From Shewanellaceae bacterium (GTDB lineage: Bacteria; Pseudomonadota; Gammaproteobacteria; Enterobacterales; Shewanellaceae): a stretch of DNA of 12,786 bases. Both the position numbers and the translations under genes were made by a program. Each line of letters starts with the position of its first letter. Position 1 is the first letter of the stretch. The notes beneath the pieces are model-generated. The model was not told the DNA's origin, did no database searches, and was given only the letters and a program-made list of their open reading frames with translations. The DNA lies in NCBI GenBank assembly GCA_016779685.1, contig JADHND010000027.1, forward strand, positions 1 through 12,786. Reading direction: 5' to 3'. Of this stretch, positions 7,122-12,786 are shown one piece after another.

Positions 7122-7430
7122 TTAAACTTTAAACAGCTTATCGTCTTGGCTCAATGATAAGGCAATATGTTCGGGCTGATTCAGAGCAATTGGAAGTTTG
7201 TCTCTTAATATCGGTACCATCAATTGACAATTGGTTTGACCTAACTCATCAACCAGCCCCTGAATCTGATTGTCATCCACAAGCTCCATTTGATCATGTA
7301 AAATAAAATGAAGACAATGAATGCCTAATGCATCGGCAAATTTCACATAAGCCAGATCAAACGCAGTTATTTCGCCCTTTTTCTTGCTCGTACCGGTTTG
7401 ACCATTTAACGATTTGGCGTCATTCTCCAT
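7122..7430 (-). pseudogene. orphan C-terminus of a DUF2326/ABC-ATPase-like protein
   Basis: This 102-residue frame matches the end of DUF2326-type proteins, the SMC/RecF-like ATPases found in ABC-three-component systems. It shows TGTSKKKGEITAFDLAYVKF, a hydrophobic strand ending in HFILHD (Walker-B-like position), DDNQIQGL and the terminal LSLSQDDKLFKV. Full-length relatives, as I remember them, have several hundred residues, with an N-terminal Walker A and coiled coils; none of that is present. A TAG directly precedes the ATG in frame and no ribosome binding site is visible, so this looks like the 3' remnant of a larger gene. No partner genes of such a system are seen nearby. The family call is from remembered motifs. 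Confidence 0.6.
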
Positions 7431-7588
7431 CTATAGCGTTAGCTTAGGTGGAGATGTAAGCCATTGTTGCAAAGCAACAACTATAGTGGGCGCTCTTGGT
7501 TCTCAATGTACTGCTTTAGAATTGTCAGAATCAAGTTTTATCATTGAGCGTATAGCGATAGTTGGTCTTAATGCTCAAGTCATCATGA

Positions 7589-7608
7589 AGCCGTGATGGA
7601 TCACGGCT
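7589..7608 (-). terminator. hairpin downstream of the beta-propeller gene
   Basis: AGCCGTGA and TCACGGCT form a perfect 8-base stem around a 4-base loop, 18 bases past the stop codon of the 7626-9146 frame. There is no T-tract on the minus strand, so termination there is likely inefficient or factor-dependent. Confidence 0.4.
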
Positions 7609-7625
7609 ATCTTGATTAAATCGAG

Positions 7626-9146
7626 CTACAGTTCAATGGAGTAGATTAAATTGTTGATGTCCGTTTTCGTAAAATCACAGCTGATACCTTTTAAATTTGA
7701 GACCCCAGCACAGCCTGAATCGACTCCGCTTTTGCTGGTTATGAACGCATGGTTGCCGATAAATTTCAATCCCTGACGTCCGAATCTTTGATCAGCAGCT
7801 GAAATTTGATGTTCTGCTATGTAATGAGTCAAGCTCCAGGTGCCATTCGTCTCTGTGTAAACATACACAGCACCGCTGTCACCGGGTGATTCGAATTGAA
7901 CAGAGGGATCATCCTTACAGTCAGATGGCTTCGCCATCACGCCTAAGCATGTTTTGGTTTTTTTCTCAGCCACCATAATTCGCTTGCCATCGGCGCTGAT
8001 GGCAAATCTCAAACCGAACGTATATTCTGCGCGGGGAATATCGGGTCGAAAGACATGATCTAACTTCCACTCATCATTCGTACTGTTGTAGGTATACAAA
8101 TATGCAACCCCAGCGTTGGTTGCGCCCGCTGTTACACAACGACTGGTTTGCTCAGCAGCGGTCATGATGCCGCCACAGTTTTGGCTATAGGTTGTATCAC
8201 CGACCAACATCCGCAAGCCATCTTTTGAAAACATGACATTTTTATTGCTTAACGTTTGATTGGCCGAAACTGCTTCAACCCAAGTGTCGATGGTACGTTT
8301 ATAGGTTCGTATTTCCTTCACTTCACTCATGACATGAAGCATGGTGGCATCGTCATTCAAAAAGACGAAATGACCAAACCTATCGTTACCATTTGACCGA
8401 GAAATAATGGCTTGATGCTCCCATTGATTGCTGTCGTTATAATGATAGATACTTACTGCCCCAGTTCCCCAGGTATTCGCGCCGCTTGATGTATAAAAAT
8501 TGTTAATATCAGTTGGGCCATGGTAGATGGCTTGAAAAGATTGTTTGTTGCCTTGTTCACCAATTGACAAATAACTGCCATCGTGATTCAAAGCAACACT
8601 ATATCCGAAATAACTGCTATTATGAATTGAATCAATGCCGTTCGTCGCTTTGATAAAAGCTTCTTCTACCCAGCCGCTTTCTTGCTTGCGATAAATATAG
8701 ACTCCACCAGTCCAGTATCCTTTAACATCTGATATAGCCGAACCTATATTATCTGTTGTTGCACATCCTGCGGGATTGATGCCATAGCAGGTGTTACCAG
8801 CGGCATCTACAGTGCTGTCGTGGTGGGCACCAACTGCTAGAACGTTGCCATCGCCACTTATGCTGATGGAACGACCGTAAGCTGTTGTCCCCGCTACCCG
8901 AGAGGGTTGAAACAACAACTCTGGTTGCCAAGCACCATCGGTAAAAGTGTAGTTCAACACGGATCTGAAATTCGTTGAAGCCGGGGTAGAGCCATCATTG
9001 CAGTTAAACTGGTTCCCAATTGGTTTTGGACAACCGTGGACATAAGGCACAGTCTGAAACATCTGTTTTCCTTGCGAATCGGAGACGATATACTCATAGC
9101 CTGATATAAAACTATAAGATCCGTTAGGCGCAGCTCTTGGATTCAA
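7626..9146 (-). CDS. FG-GAP/integrin-alpha-like beta-propeller protein (signal peptide out of frame)
   Basis: The 506-residue frame consists of repeats of about 50-70 residues typical of integrin-alpha/FG-GAP propellers: YGRSISISGDGNVLAVGAHH, GGVYIYRKQESGWVEEAFIK, FGYSVALNHDGSYLSIGE, GAVSIYHYNDSNQWEHQA, FGLRFAISADGKRIMVAE and GAVYVYTETNGTWSLTHYI. Each unit has an FG or YG-S-S-DG strand, then a G-VY-Y strand ending in W. Such proteins are normally surface-exposed or secreted and bind ligands or other proteins. There are several Cys that could form disulfides outside the cytoplasm. The only start in this frame is a TTG without a ribosome binding site, whereas a good lipoprotein signal lies just upstream one frame away. 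The native gene therefore almost certainly began at 9228 and is frameshifted here. Confidence 0.75.
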   Translation of the reverse strand: MNPRAAPNGSYSFISGYEYIVSDSQGKQMFQTVPYVHGCPKPIGNQFNCNDGSTPASTNFRSVLNYTFTDGAWQPELLFQPSRVAGTTAYGRSISISGDGNVLAVGAHHDSTVDAAGNTCYGINPAGCATTDNIGSAISDVKGYWTGGVYIYRKQESGWVEEAFIKATNGIDSIHNSSYFGYSVALNHDGSYLSIGEQGNKQSFQAIYHGPTDINNFYTSSGANTWGTGAVSIYHYNDSNQWEHQAIISRSNGNDRFGHFVFLNDDATMLHVMSEVKEIRTYKRTIDTWVEAVSANQTLSNKNVMFSKDGLRMLVGDTTYSQNCGGIMTAAEQTSRCVTAGATNAGVAYLYTYNSTNDEWKLDHVFRPDIPRAEYTFGLRFAISADGKRIMVAEKKTKTCLGVMAKPSDCKDDPSVQFESPGDSGAVYVYTETNGTWSLTHYIAEHQISAADQRFGRQGLKFIGNHAFITSKSGVDSGCAGVSNLKGISCDFTKTDINNLIYSIEL

Positions 9147-9228
9147 TTTGCGGTGTTGTGGTCTCCTCAGAACAACCTCCCAAATACATCGCCATCAAAA
9201 TAAAGCCTAGGGTTTTTGCTTCAAACAT
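9124..9228 (-). pseudogene. detached lipoprotein signal peptide of the beta-propeller gene
   Basis: The ATG at 9228 follows AAGGA (9238-9242) at 9 bases. It encodes MFEAKTLGFILMAMYLGGC and SEETTTPQIES, a lipoprotein signal with lipobox LGGC, and ends at a TAA (9126-9124) after 34 residues. The beta-propeller frame needs one base to be skipped (+1). It is open across 9200-9126, so the shift must lie there; skipping one base at GCC-TAA-C would give SCAPNGSYSF. Sequencing error, a one-base insertion or programmed +1 frameshifting are possible. Confidence 0.7.
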
Positions 9229-9330
9229 ATTCAAATGTCCTTATTAAAATAGGAATCATATCCTTTCGAAAAAATTGTGGCCTTCAAAATAGTTTAATCT
9301 AAGCCAGATCAAGCAGTTCATCTATATTAG

Positions 9331-9420
9331 ATGGCGTGTGGTATGAAAATCATGTCCACAAGTCCCCTAACTTATGTTTTAAACATCATCGGTGCTCTGA
9401 TCGGATGCCATATTTTCTGA
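9331..9420 (+). CDS. possible 29-residue hydrophobic peptide
   Basis: A short plus frame encodes a peptide with a hydrophobic stretch (TYVLNIIGALIGCHIF). Its end lies inside the loop of a terminator-like structure. No ribosome binding site or promoter of good quality precedes it, and the surrounding gap between two minus-strand genes has no other coding signal. It may be chance. Confidence 0.15.
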   Translation: MACGMKIMSTSPLTYVLNIIGALIGCHIF

Positions 9421-9443
9421 GATCTTGACCGATGTTGTTTTTT
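9387..9443 (+). terminator. terminator-like long hairpin with T-tract
   Basis: CATCGGT (9387-9393) is complementary to ACCGATG (9428-9434), and TTGTTTTTT follows on the plus strand. The 34-base loop is long. If real it would end a plus-strand transcript from this gap, since no plus-strand gene other than the 29-codon frame lies here. Confidence 0.3.
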
Positions 9444-9465
9444 GCGCCACTACCCGAGGGGAAAG

Positions 9466-11499
9466 TCAATGGCATGTGATGACCGGTGGTTCTGTTGCCA
9501 TCGGCCAACCATTGACGACAGTCAAGTTCGTTGGTACAGAATAAAAAGGAAACACCGATTCACTGATTACTGTCCAGTCGTCATGATCCTCGAGTTCCTT
9601 AAGGTACGCGCTTCTGTTGGTATGTACATTGGAACAACTGGTGTTGCTGCTGATGACGTTATCGTTGTTAAAATCGATATTGAAAGGAGTCAAGGCATTG
9701 TTCAGGTTCACGTTATTCTCATTGAAGCTCCTAGGATCGAAGGGAGCGCCTGAGCCATTCGAAAAGTTCAGGTAAGTATATTCGAGTGAAACTGCTGCGA
9801 TACGATTAAAGTCATTCGCGGTACTTCTTAGGGCATAACAGAATCGTTGATTGTGTGTAGCCAAGACTTGATAATCTTCAGATTCGTAAGTTGGGAAGGG
9901 GCGTACCATATTAGTGTTATAGCCATAATTCATGATACTGTAGTAGTTGGGCTTGAAGTTTAGATCTTCAAAGCCACCGTGGCCAAGACCTAAGGTGTGA
10001 CCAAGCTCGTGAACTAAAGTACTGTATTTCTCCGTTAAAGGGTTGCTGCTAGATAAAGAAGGCTTTGAGAACACCCCTATAGATTGATTGTTTTTTTGAG
10101 CGAAGCCTAATGTAAAATCACTTCCACTACTATCAGAATAAGCACTTAACAAATAGCGAAATATGCCACGCCGTCTTGGATCCATGGTTAAACCAGAGGT
10201 ATTCTTGGCATCAATGATGCTGATTTTTTCAACAAAAGTTGTGGTGGTACCTCCTGATAAGTTGGTGTCATCCATGTACAGATTAAATTTAGCCGTATCC
10301 ACCTTATTCGCATTCGCGCTGTCGACGTAAGTGCTGCCAGCATCCATATGTAATCGCATTGGATAATTGATGTGGGGCGGGCTGTTGTCGATAAAAAATT
10401 GACGCGATGCTTCTAAGACAACAATATCAAAGATTTGAAGATCTGTGGTACTGACGCTGGGATTGTCTGCCATAAAATCGATTTGGAGAAACATATCCGT
10501 TTGGTTAGGACGTGCGCCCCAAGCATAGTAAGGCAGATCATTGAAAAAGGCACAGTCCACTTCTTTGTCGTCGGGAATGCCATCTTTATCCGCATCGGTA
10601 TTGAGGCTGACCGCTAAGTTGAGTGCGCCTTGATCCATGGGCGCCATCAGGTTGCGACCGCCTATGGTTGCAAACAGACTTAAAGACCAATCTTGGGCTT
10701 GCTGGGTGTCTTGATAAGGCACTTTTCGGCCGATACTGGTGGTACGATCGGGATGGGTGTACCAAGGTATACTGGCGCCTTGCCAAGCTTGAGCCGTCAT
10801 GGGTTCGGTGGTATCCGAACCAAAGCGAACAAAGTCGAGGGTTTGACCGCTGGTTTTATCGACCAGTTCGAGAAAGCCGGCCTCGGGCTGCCAGATAAAA
10901 GTATGTCCGGGGGTTTTCAGATAGAGGATCCGACCATGTTGGGTTGCCGTATGTGCGGGTGTTTGTGCATGGGGAAGTGCAGAAGACACAATGACATGCT
11001 CGTGCGAGGCGATGACCATATCATCGGTAAAAGAAAAGAGCGTTGGATTCAATTTGACATCGGCAGGTTGGGGTTCCTGCGAGATTTCGACTGCATAGGC
11101 TCGAAGCTGAATGGTGTTTAAAGCAATCGGCGCCGCAGTGGGATTGTAGATCTCAAACCAAACTGGACGGTTCACCGCGAGGAGGGGTGCAATCTCGGTA
11201 ATCACCAAGTGATTCAAATCGGTAGCGGCGATAGGGACTTCGCTTGACTGCGGACAATGCCCATAATAAGGTGCAGAGTTATCGCCACCACCATCGCCGC
11301 CGCCACCATCGCCGCCACCATCGCCGCCGCCATCGCCGCCGCCACCATCGCCGCCGCCACCGCCACCATCGCCGCCGCCATCATCGCCGCCGCCGTTCGC
11401 GGTTGGCGTATCGATGGTGGTGGCGATGGTGGTGTCATCGCAACCTGATAGTGGCATGAAGAGTACGGTCAGTAACAGCAATAAGGTCAACTTGGACAT
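9466..11499 (-). CDS. lipoprotein metalloprotease (metzincin-type) with lamin-tail-like domain
   Basis: This 677-residue protein appears intact. The signal ends LSGC20, so it is probably a lipoprotein. Residues 36-74 are an almost pure Gly/Asp linker. Residues about 94-230 resemble a lamin-tail domain (LVITEIAP, WFEIYNPTAAPIAL, GFLELVDKTSGQTLDFVRFG). DADKDGIPDD at about 302-311 is a calcium-binding thrombospondin-3-type repeat. The catalytic part has HELGHTLGLGH, with zinc ligands His497, His501 and His507 and Glu498, and a Met-turn YYSIMNYG (Met523), which places it among metzincin-like zinc proteases. Substrate is unknown; the anchor, linker and accessory domain suggest presentation at the cell surface. 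The ATG is preceded by a modest GGGA at 9 bases. Upstream it diverges from a small acidic repeat protein across 176 bases. Confidence 0.88.
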   Translation of the reverse strand: MSKLTLLLLLTVLFMPLSGCDDTTIATTIDTPTANGGGDDGGGDGGGGGGDGGGGDGGGDGGGDGGGGDGGGDNSAPYYGHCPQSSEVPIAATDLNHLVITEIAPLLAVNRPVWFEIYNPTAAPIALNTIQLRAYAVEISQEPQPADVKLNPTLFSFTDDMVIASHEHVIVSSALPHAQTPAHTATQHGRILYLKTPGHTFIWQPEAGFLELVDKTSGQTLDFVRFGSDTTEPMTAQAWQGASIPWYTHPDRTTSIGRKVPYQDTQQAQDWSLSLFATIGGRNLMAPMDQGALNLAVSLNTDADKDGIPDDKEVDCAFFNDLPYYAWGARPNQTDMFLQIDFMADNPSVSTTDLQIFDIVVLEASRQFFIDNSPPHINYPMRLHMDAGSTYVDSANANKVDTAKFNLYMDDTNLSGGTTTTFVEKISIIDAKNTSGLTMDPRRRGIFRYLLSAYSDSSGSDFTLGFAQKNNQSIGVFSKPSLSSSNPLTEKYSTLVHELGHTLGLGHGGFEDLNFKPNYYSIMNYGYNTNMVRPFPTYESEDYQVLATHNQRFCYALRSTANDFNRIAAVSLEYTYLNFSNGSGAPFDPRSFNENNVNLNNALTPFNIDFNNDNVISSNTSCSNVHTNRSAYLKELEDHDDWTVISESVFPFYSVPTNLTVVNGWPMATEPPVITCH
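11278..11394 (-). repeat. 12/15-base minisatellite encoding the Gly/Asp linker
   Basis: Repeats of the plus-strand unit CCGCCACCATCG and shorter or longer versions encode GGGD/GGGGD blocks within residues 36-74 of the metalloprotease. Near-identical units in multiples of three bases can change in number by slippage without breaking the frame. The long antisense frames over this stretch (His/Arg-rich, or Ala/Thr/Ile-rich) are by-products of the repeat. Confidence 0.85.
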
Positions 11500-11610
11500 A
11501 TAATTGGATCCCGTTTGATTGAGTTAAGGGATGAGGTTGGCATAATTTTTTAAATATTAGAGTATTGTAGAAAAGAATCGTTGTTTCTGCATCCAGCAGA
11601 CTGAAATAAA

Positions 11611-11644
11611 TTGACTTGTCAATGATGTCAAAGCAGGTGATAAT
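11611..11644 (+). promoter_or_regulatory. promoter with overlapping palindromic operator
   Basis: TTGTCA (11616-11621), a 17-base spacer and GATAAT (11639-11644) form a good sigma70-type promoter for the 11676 gene. TTGACTTGTCAA (11611-11622) is a perfect inverted repeat (TTGAC-TT-GTCAA) overlapping the -35, with another GTCAA at 11636-ward side of the spacer start, a typical position for a repressor site. No regulator gene is visible in the window. Confidence 0.5.
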
Positions 11645-11675
11645 CGAAGTTTTTAGTTTGAAGGAGGCAATGACC

Positions 11676-11939
11676 ATGAAACAAATTGTTTGGATGATTT
11701 TAAGCTGTTGGACTTTAGTAGCATCAGCGCGCTCGATTCGAGTGCTAGAACCCGATCTTGCGCCAGCAAATGAATCAGAATGGATCGAGGCAATTGACGC
11801 CGAAGCAGACGCCGAAGCAACGGTGGCGAATGAAGGGAGCGAACTTGAGCCTGAAGCCGAGGTGAATGAAGGGAGCGAACTTGAGCCTGAAGCCGAGGTG
11901 AACGATACCTGTTGCGGCGAAGCAGAACCCGAGGTTTAA
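11676..11939 (+). CDS. small secreted acidic repeat protein
   Basis: I choose the ATG at 11676 because AGGAGG (11662-11667) lies 8 bases upstream; an ATG at 11670 is too close and one at 11616 would precede the promoter's own start point. The 87-residue product begins MKQIVWMILSCWTLVASA, a signal peptide with likely cleavage after ASA. The mature part is strongly acidic (Glu/Asp/Ala/Pro). It ends with three 12-residue repeats: NEGSELEPEAEV twice, exactly, then a degenerate NDTCCGEAEPEV with a Cys-Cys pair. No enzymatic motif is present. Acidic repeats could bind cations or a basic surface. It is divergent from the metalloprotease and 64 bases before sbcD, and may partly cotranscribe with sbcD since no clear terminator separates them. 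Confidence 0.75.
   Translation: MKQIVWMILSCWTLVASARSIRVLEPDLAPANESEWIEAIDAEADAEATVANEGSELEPEAEVNEGSELEPEAEVNDTCCGEAEPEV
11828..11899 (+). repeat. 36-base perfect tandem duplication
   Basis: Two identical 36-base units starting at 11828 and 11864 encode the two NEGSELEPEAEV repeats of the acidic protein. Exact identity at the DNA level, including synonymous positions, points to a recent duplication. A third, diverged 12-codon unit follows. Confidence 0.9.
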
Positions 11940-11953
11940 GCATAAAATCAGTG

Positions 11954-11979
11954 CTGGGTCACCCGAGAGAGTTGCCCAG
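11954..11979. other. weak hairpin between the acidic-protein gene and sbcD
   Basis: CTGGGT and GCCCAG can pair (one G-T wobble) across a 14-base loop. There is no T-tract, so it is not a convincing terminator; it could weakly attenuate readthrough into sbcD. Confidence 0.25.
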
Positions 11980-12003
11980 TCACGCTCTAGGGAATTTAGT
12001 TGT

Positions 12004-12786
12004 ATGAAAATACTCCACACTTCAGATTGGCATTTAGGTCAATATTTCCATAAACAAAAAAACCGCGAAGCTGAACACGCTCAATTTATCGAATGGCTGT
12101 TAGAACAAGTGGTGTTGCATCAAATTGATGCCGTGATCTTGGCTGGCGATGTGTTTGATACAGGCTCACCGCCGAGTTATGCACGTCAATTGTATGCGCA
12201 CTTTATTGGTCAGATGCATCGCTTGGGCTGTCAGTTGATTGTCTTAGCTGGCAACCATGATTCCGTCGCGATGTTGGAAGAATCGAAACCGCTGATGGCG
12301 ACTTTACAGGTGCAGGTGATCACCGATGTGAGCCCCACTGATGTGGCATCGCAAGTCGTGGTTCTACGCAATCGGGACGGTGAACCGGGTGCTGTGGTGA
12401 TGGCGATCCCTTTTTTACGGCCGCAGAGTTTGGTGACCAGTGCCGCTGGCGAAACGGCTTCGACCAAGCAAGCCAACTTGCAACAGGCGATCACGGCACA
12501 TTATGCGCAGACTTATGCTGCGGCGCAGCAAGTGCAACAAGGGTTGGATCAGCCCGTGCCCATTGTGGCCACGGGGCACTTAACCGCTTGTAACATTCAA
12601 GCTTCGGGTTCAGAGCGTGAGATTTATATTGGTACCTTAGCCGCGTTTCCGGCAGCGGGATTCCCGCCAGCGGCCTACATTGCGTTGGGGCACATTCATC
12701 GCCCTCAATGCGTAGCGCAACAGCAGCACATTCGCTATTGCGGTTCGCCGATTCCACTGAGTTTTGATGAAATCAAGCACGACAAA
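12004..12786 (+). CDS. sbcD: exonuclease subunit SbcD (partial, 3' end outside window)
   Basis: The first 261 codons of SbcD, the nuclease subunit of the SbcCD (Mre11-Rad50-type) complex, which cleaves DNA hairpins and processes DNA ends together with the ATPase SbcC. All metallophosphoesterase motifs are visible: SDWHLG (Asp8, His10), AGDVFDTGSPPSYAR (Asp49), AGNHDS (Asn84, His85), GHL (His192) and GHIHRPQ (His230, His232), followed by RYCGSPIPLSFDE. The pattern follows the enterobacterial protein closely from residue 1, supporting the ATG; a GGGA-type ribosome binding site (11989-11993) lies 10 bases upstream. The frame is open to the window edge. sbcC is expected downstream, outside the window. 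G+C content is visibly higher than in the left half, as expected for a core gene at the border of an accessory region. Confidence 0.97.
   Translation, partial: MKILHTSDWHLGQYFHKQKNREAEHAQFIEWLLEQVVLHQIDAVILAGDVFDTGSPPSYARQLYAHFIGQMHRLGCQLIVLAGNHDSVAMLEESKPLMATLQVQVITDVSPTDVASQVVVLRNRDGEPGAVVMAIPFLRPQSLVTSAAGETASTKQANLQQAITAHYAQTYAAAQQVQQGLDQPVPIVATGHLTACNIQASGSEREIYIGTLAAFPAAGFPPAAYIALGHIHRPQCVAQQQHIRYCGSPIPLSFDEIKHDK

Noticed and set aside
7460..7473. GCCATTGTTGCAAA resembles an IS26-type inverted repeat (12 of 14 bases).
   Set aside because: No transposase-like sequence follows on either side, and the match is embedded in a local GTTGC/GCAAC palindrome.
7402..7596. Plus-strand frame of about 60 codons (contains GGDVSHCCKATTIVGALGSQ) that reads smoothly.
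   Set aside because: It starts only at TTG, has no ribosome binding site, overlaps the DUF2326 fragment and matches no known family; could be an eroded fragment but not supported as a gene.
11214..11459. Long frames on both strands rich in His/Arg or Ala/Met.
   Set aside because: They are by-products of the Gly/Asp-coding minisatellite of the metalloprotease.
12231..12757. Minus-strand frames opposite sbcD.
   Set aside because: They are shadows of a clearly identified core gene.

Overview
The window looks like an accessory, partly decaying region of a gammaproteobacterial chromosome, ending inside a conserved core gene. The best taxonomic hint is the sbcD gene at the right edge, whose product follows the enterobacterial/gammaproteobacterial SbcD pattern closely. 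Base composition is visibly A+T-richer to the left and G+C-richer in sbcD. No tRNA, rRNA or CRISPR was seen.

Layout, left to right. (1) 1-450: two mobile-element remnants, a 5'-truncated TnpB (IS200/IS605-type) on the minus strand and the left end of an IS6/IS26-type element with a broken transposase. (2) 501-2022: a minus-strand transcription unit with a recognisable promoter and terminator, carrying a glutathione-peroxidase-family gene and then a secreted protein whose C-terminal half resembles a degenerate ADP-ribosyltransferase fold. (3) 2334-2848: two tiny tandem minus-strand genes that share a C-terminal motif and look like diverged paralogues, followed by a 55-residue membrane protein on the plus strand (3145-3312). 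(4) 3313-3984: no intact gene, but decayed coding fragments, one of which resembles the end of the ART-like protein. (5) 3985-6981: a large lipoprotein protease (Ig-like repeats, S8 subtilisin domain, P/proprotein-convertase domain) whose single reading frame is broken by two in-frame stop codons. (6) 7122-7430: an orphan C-terminus of a DUF2326/ABC-ATPase-like protein. (7) 7626-9228: an FG-GAP/integrin-alpha-like beta-propeller whose lipoprotein signal peptide is one frame out from the mature protein. (8) 9466-11499: an apparently intact lipoprotein metalloprotease with a Gly/Asp repeat linker, a lamin-tail-like domain, a calcium-binding-type repeat and a metzincin HExxHxxGxxH site. (9) 11676-11939: a small secreted acidic repeat protein, divergent from the metalloprotease. 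(10) 12004-end: sbcD, cut by the window edge.

Functionally the middle of the window is a set of envelope-anchored or exported proteins: two proteases, one beta-propeller, one ART-like protein and one acidic repeat protein. Several of them are disrupted (two nonsense codons, one frameshift, one 5' truncation, two dead transposons). The simplest reading is a surface/secretome island undergoing decay next to a conserved DNA-repair gene. Recoding or sequencing error remain possible for the protease and the beta-propeller. Family assignments come from reading motifs by eye; no database search was possible.
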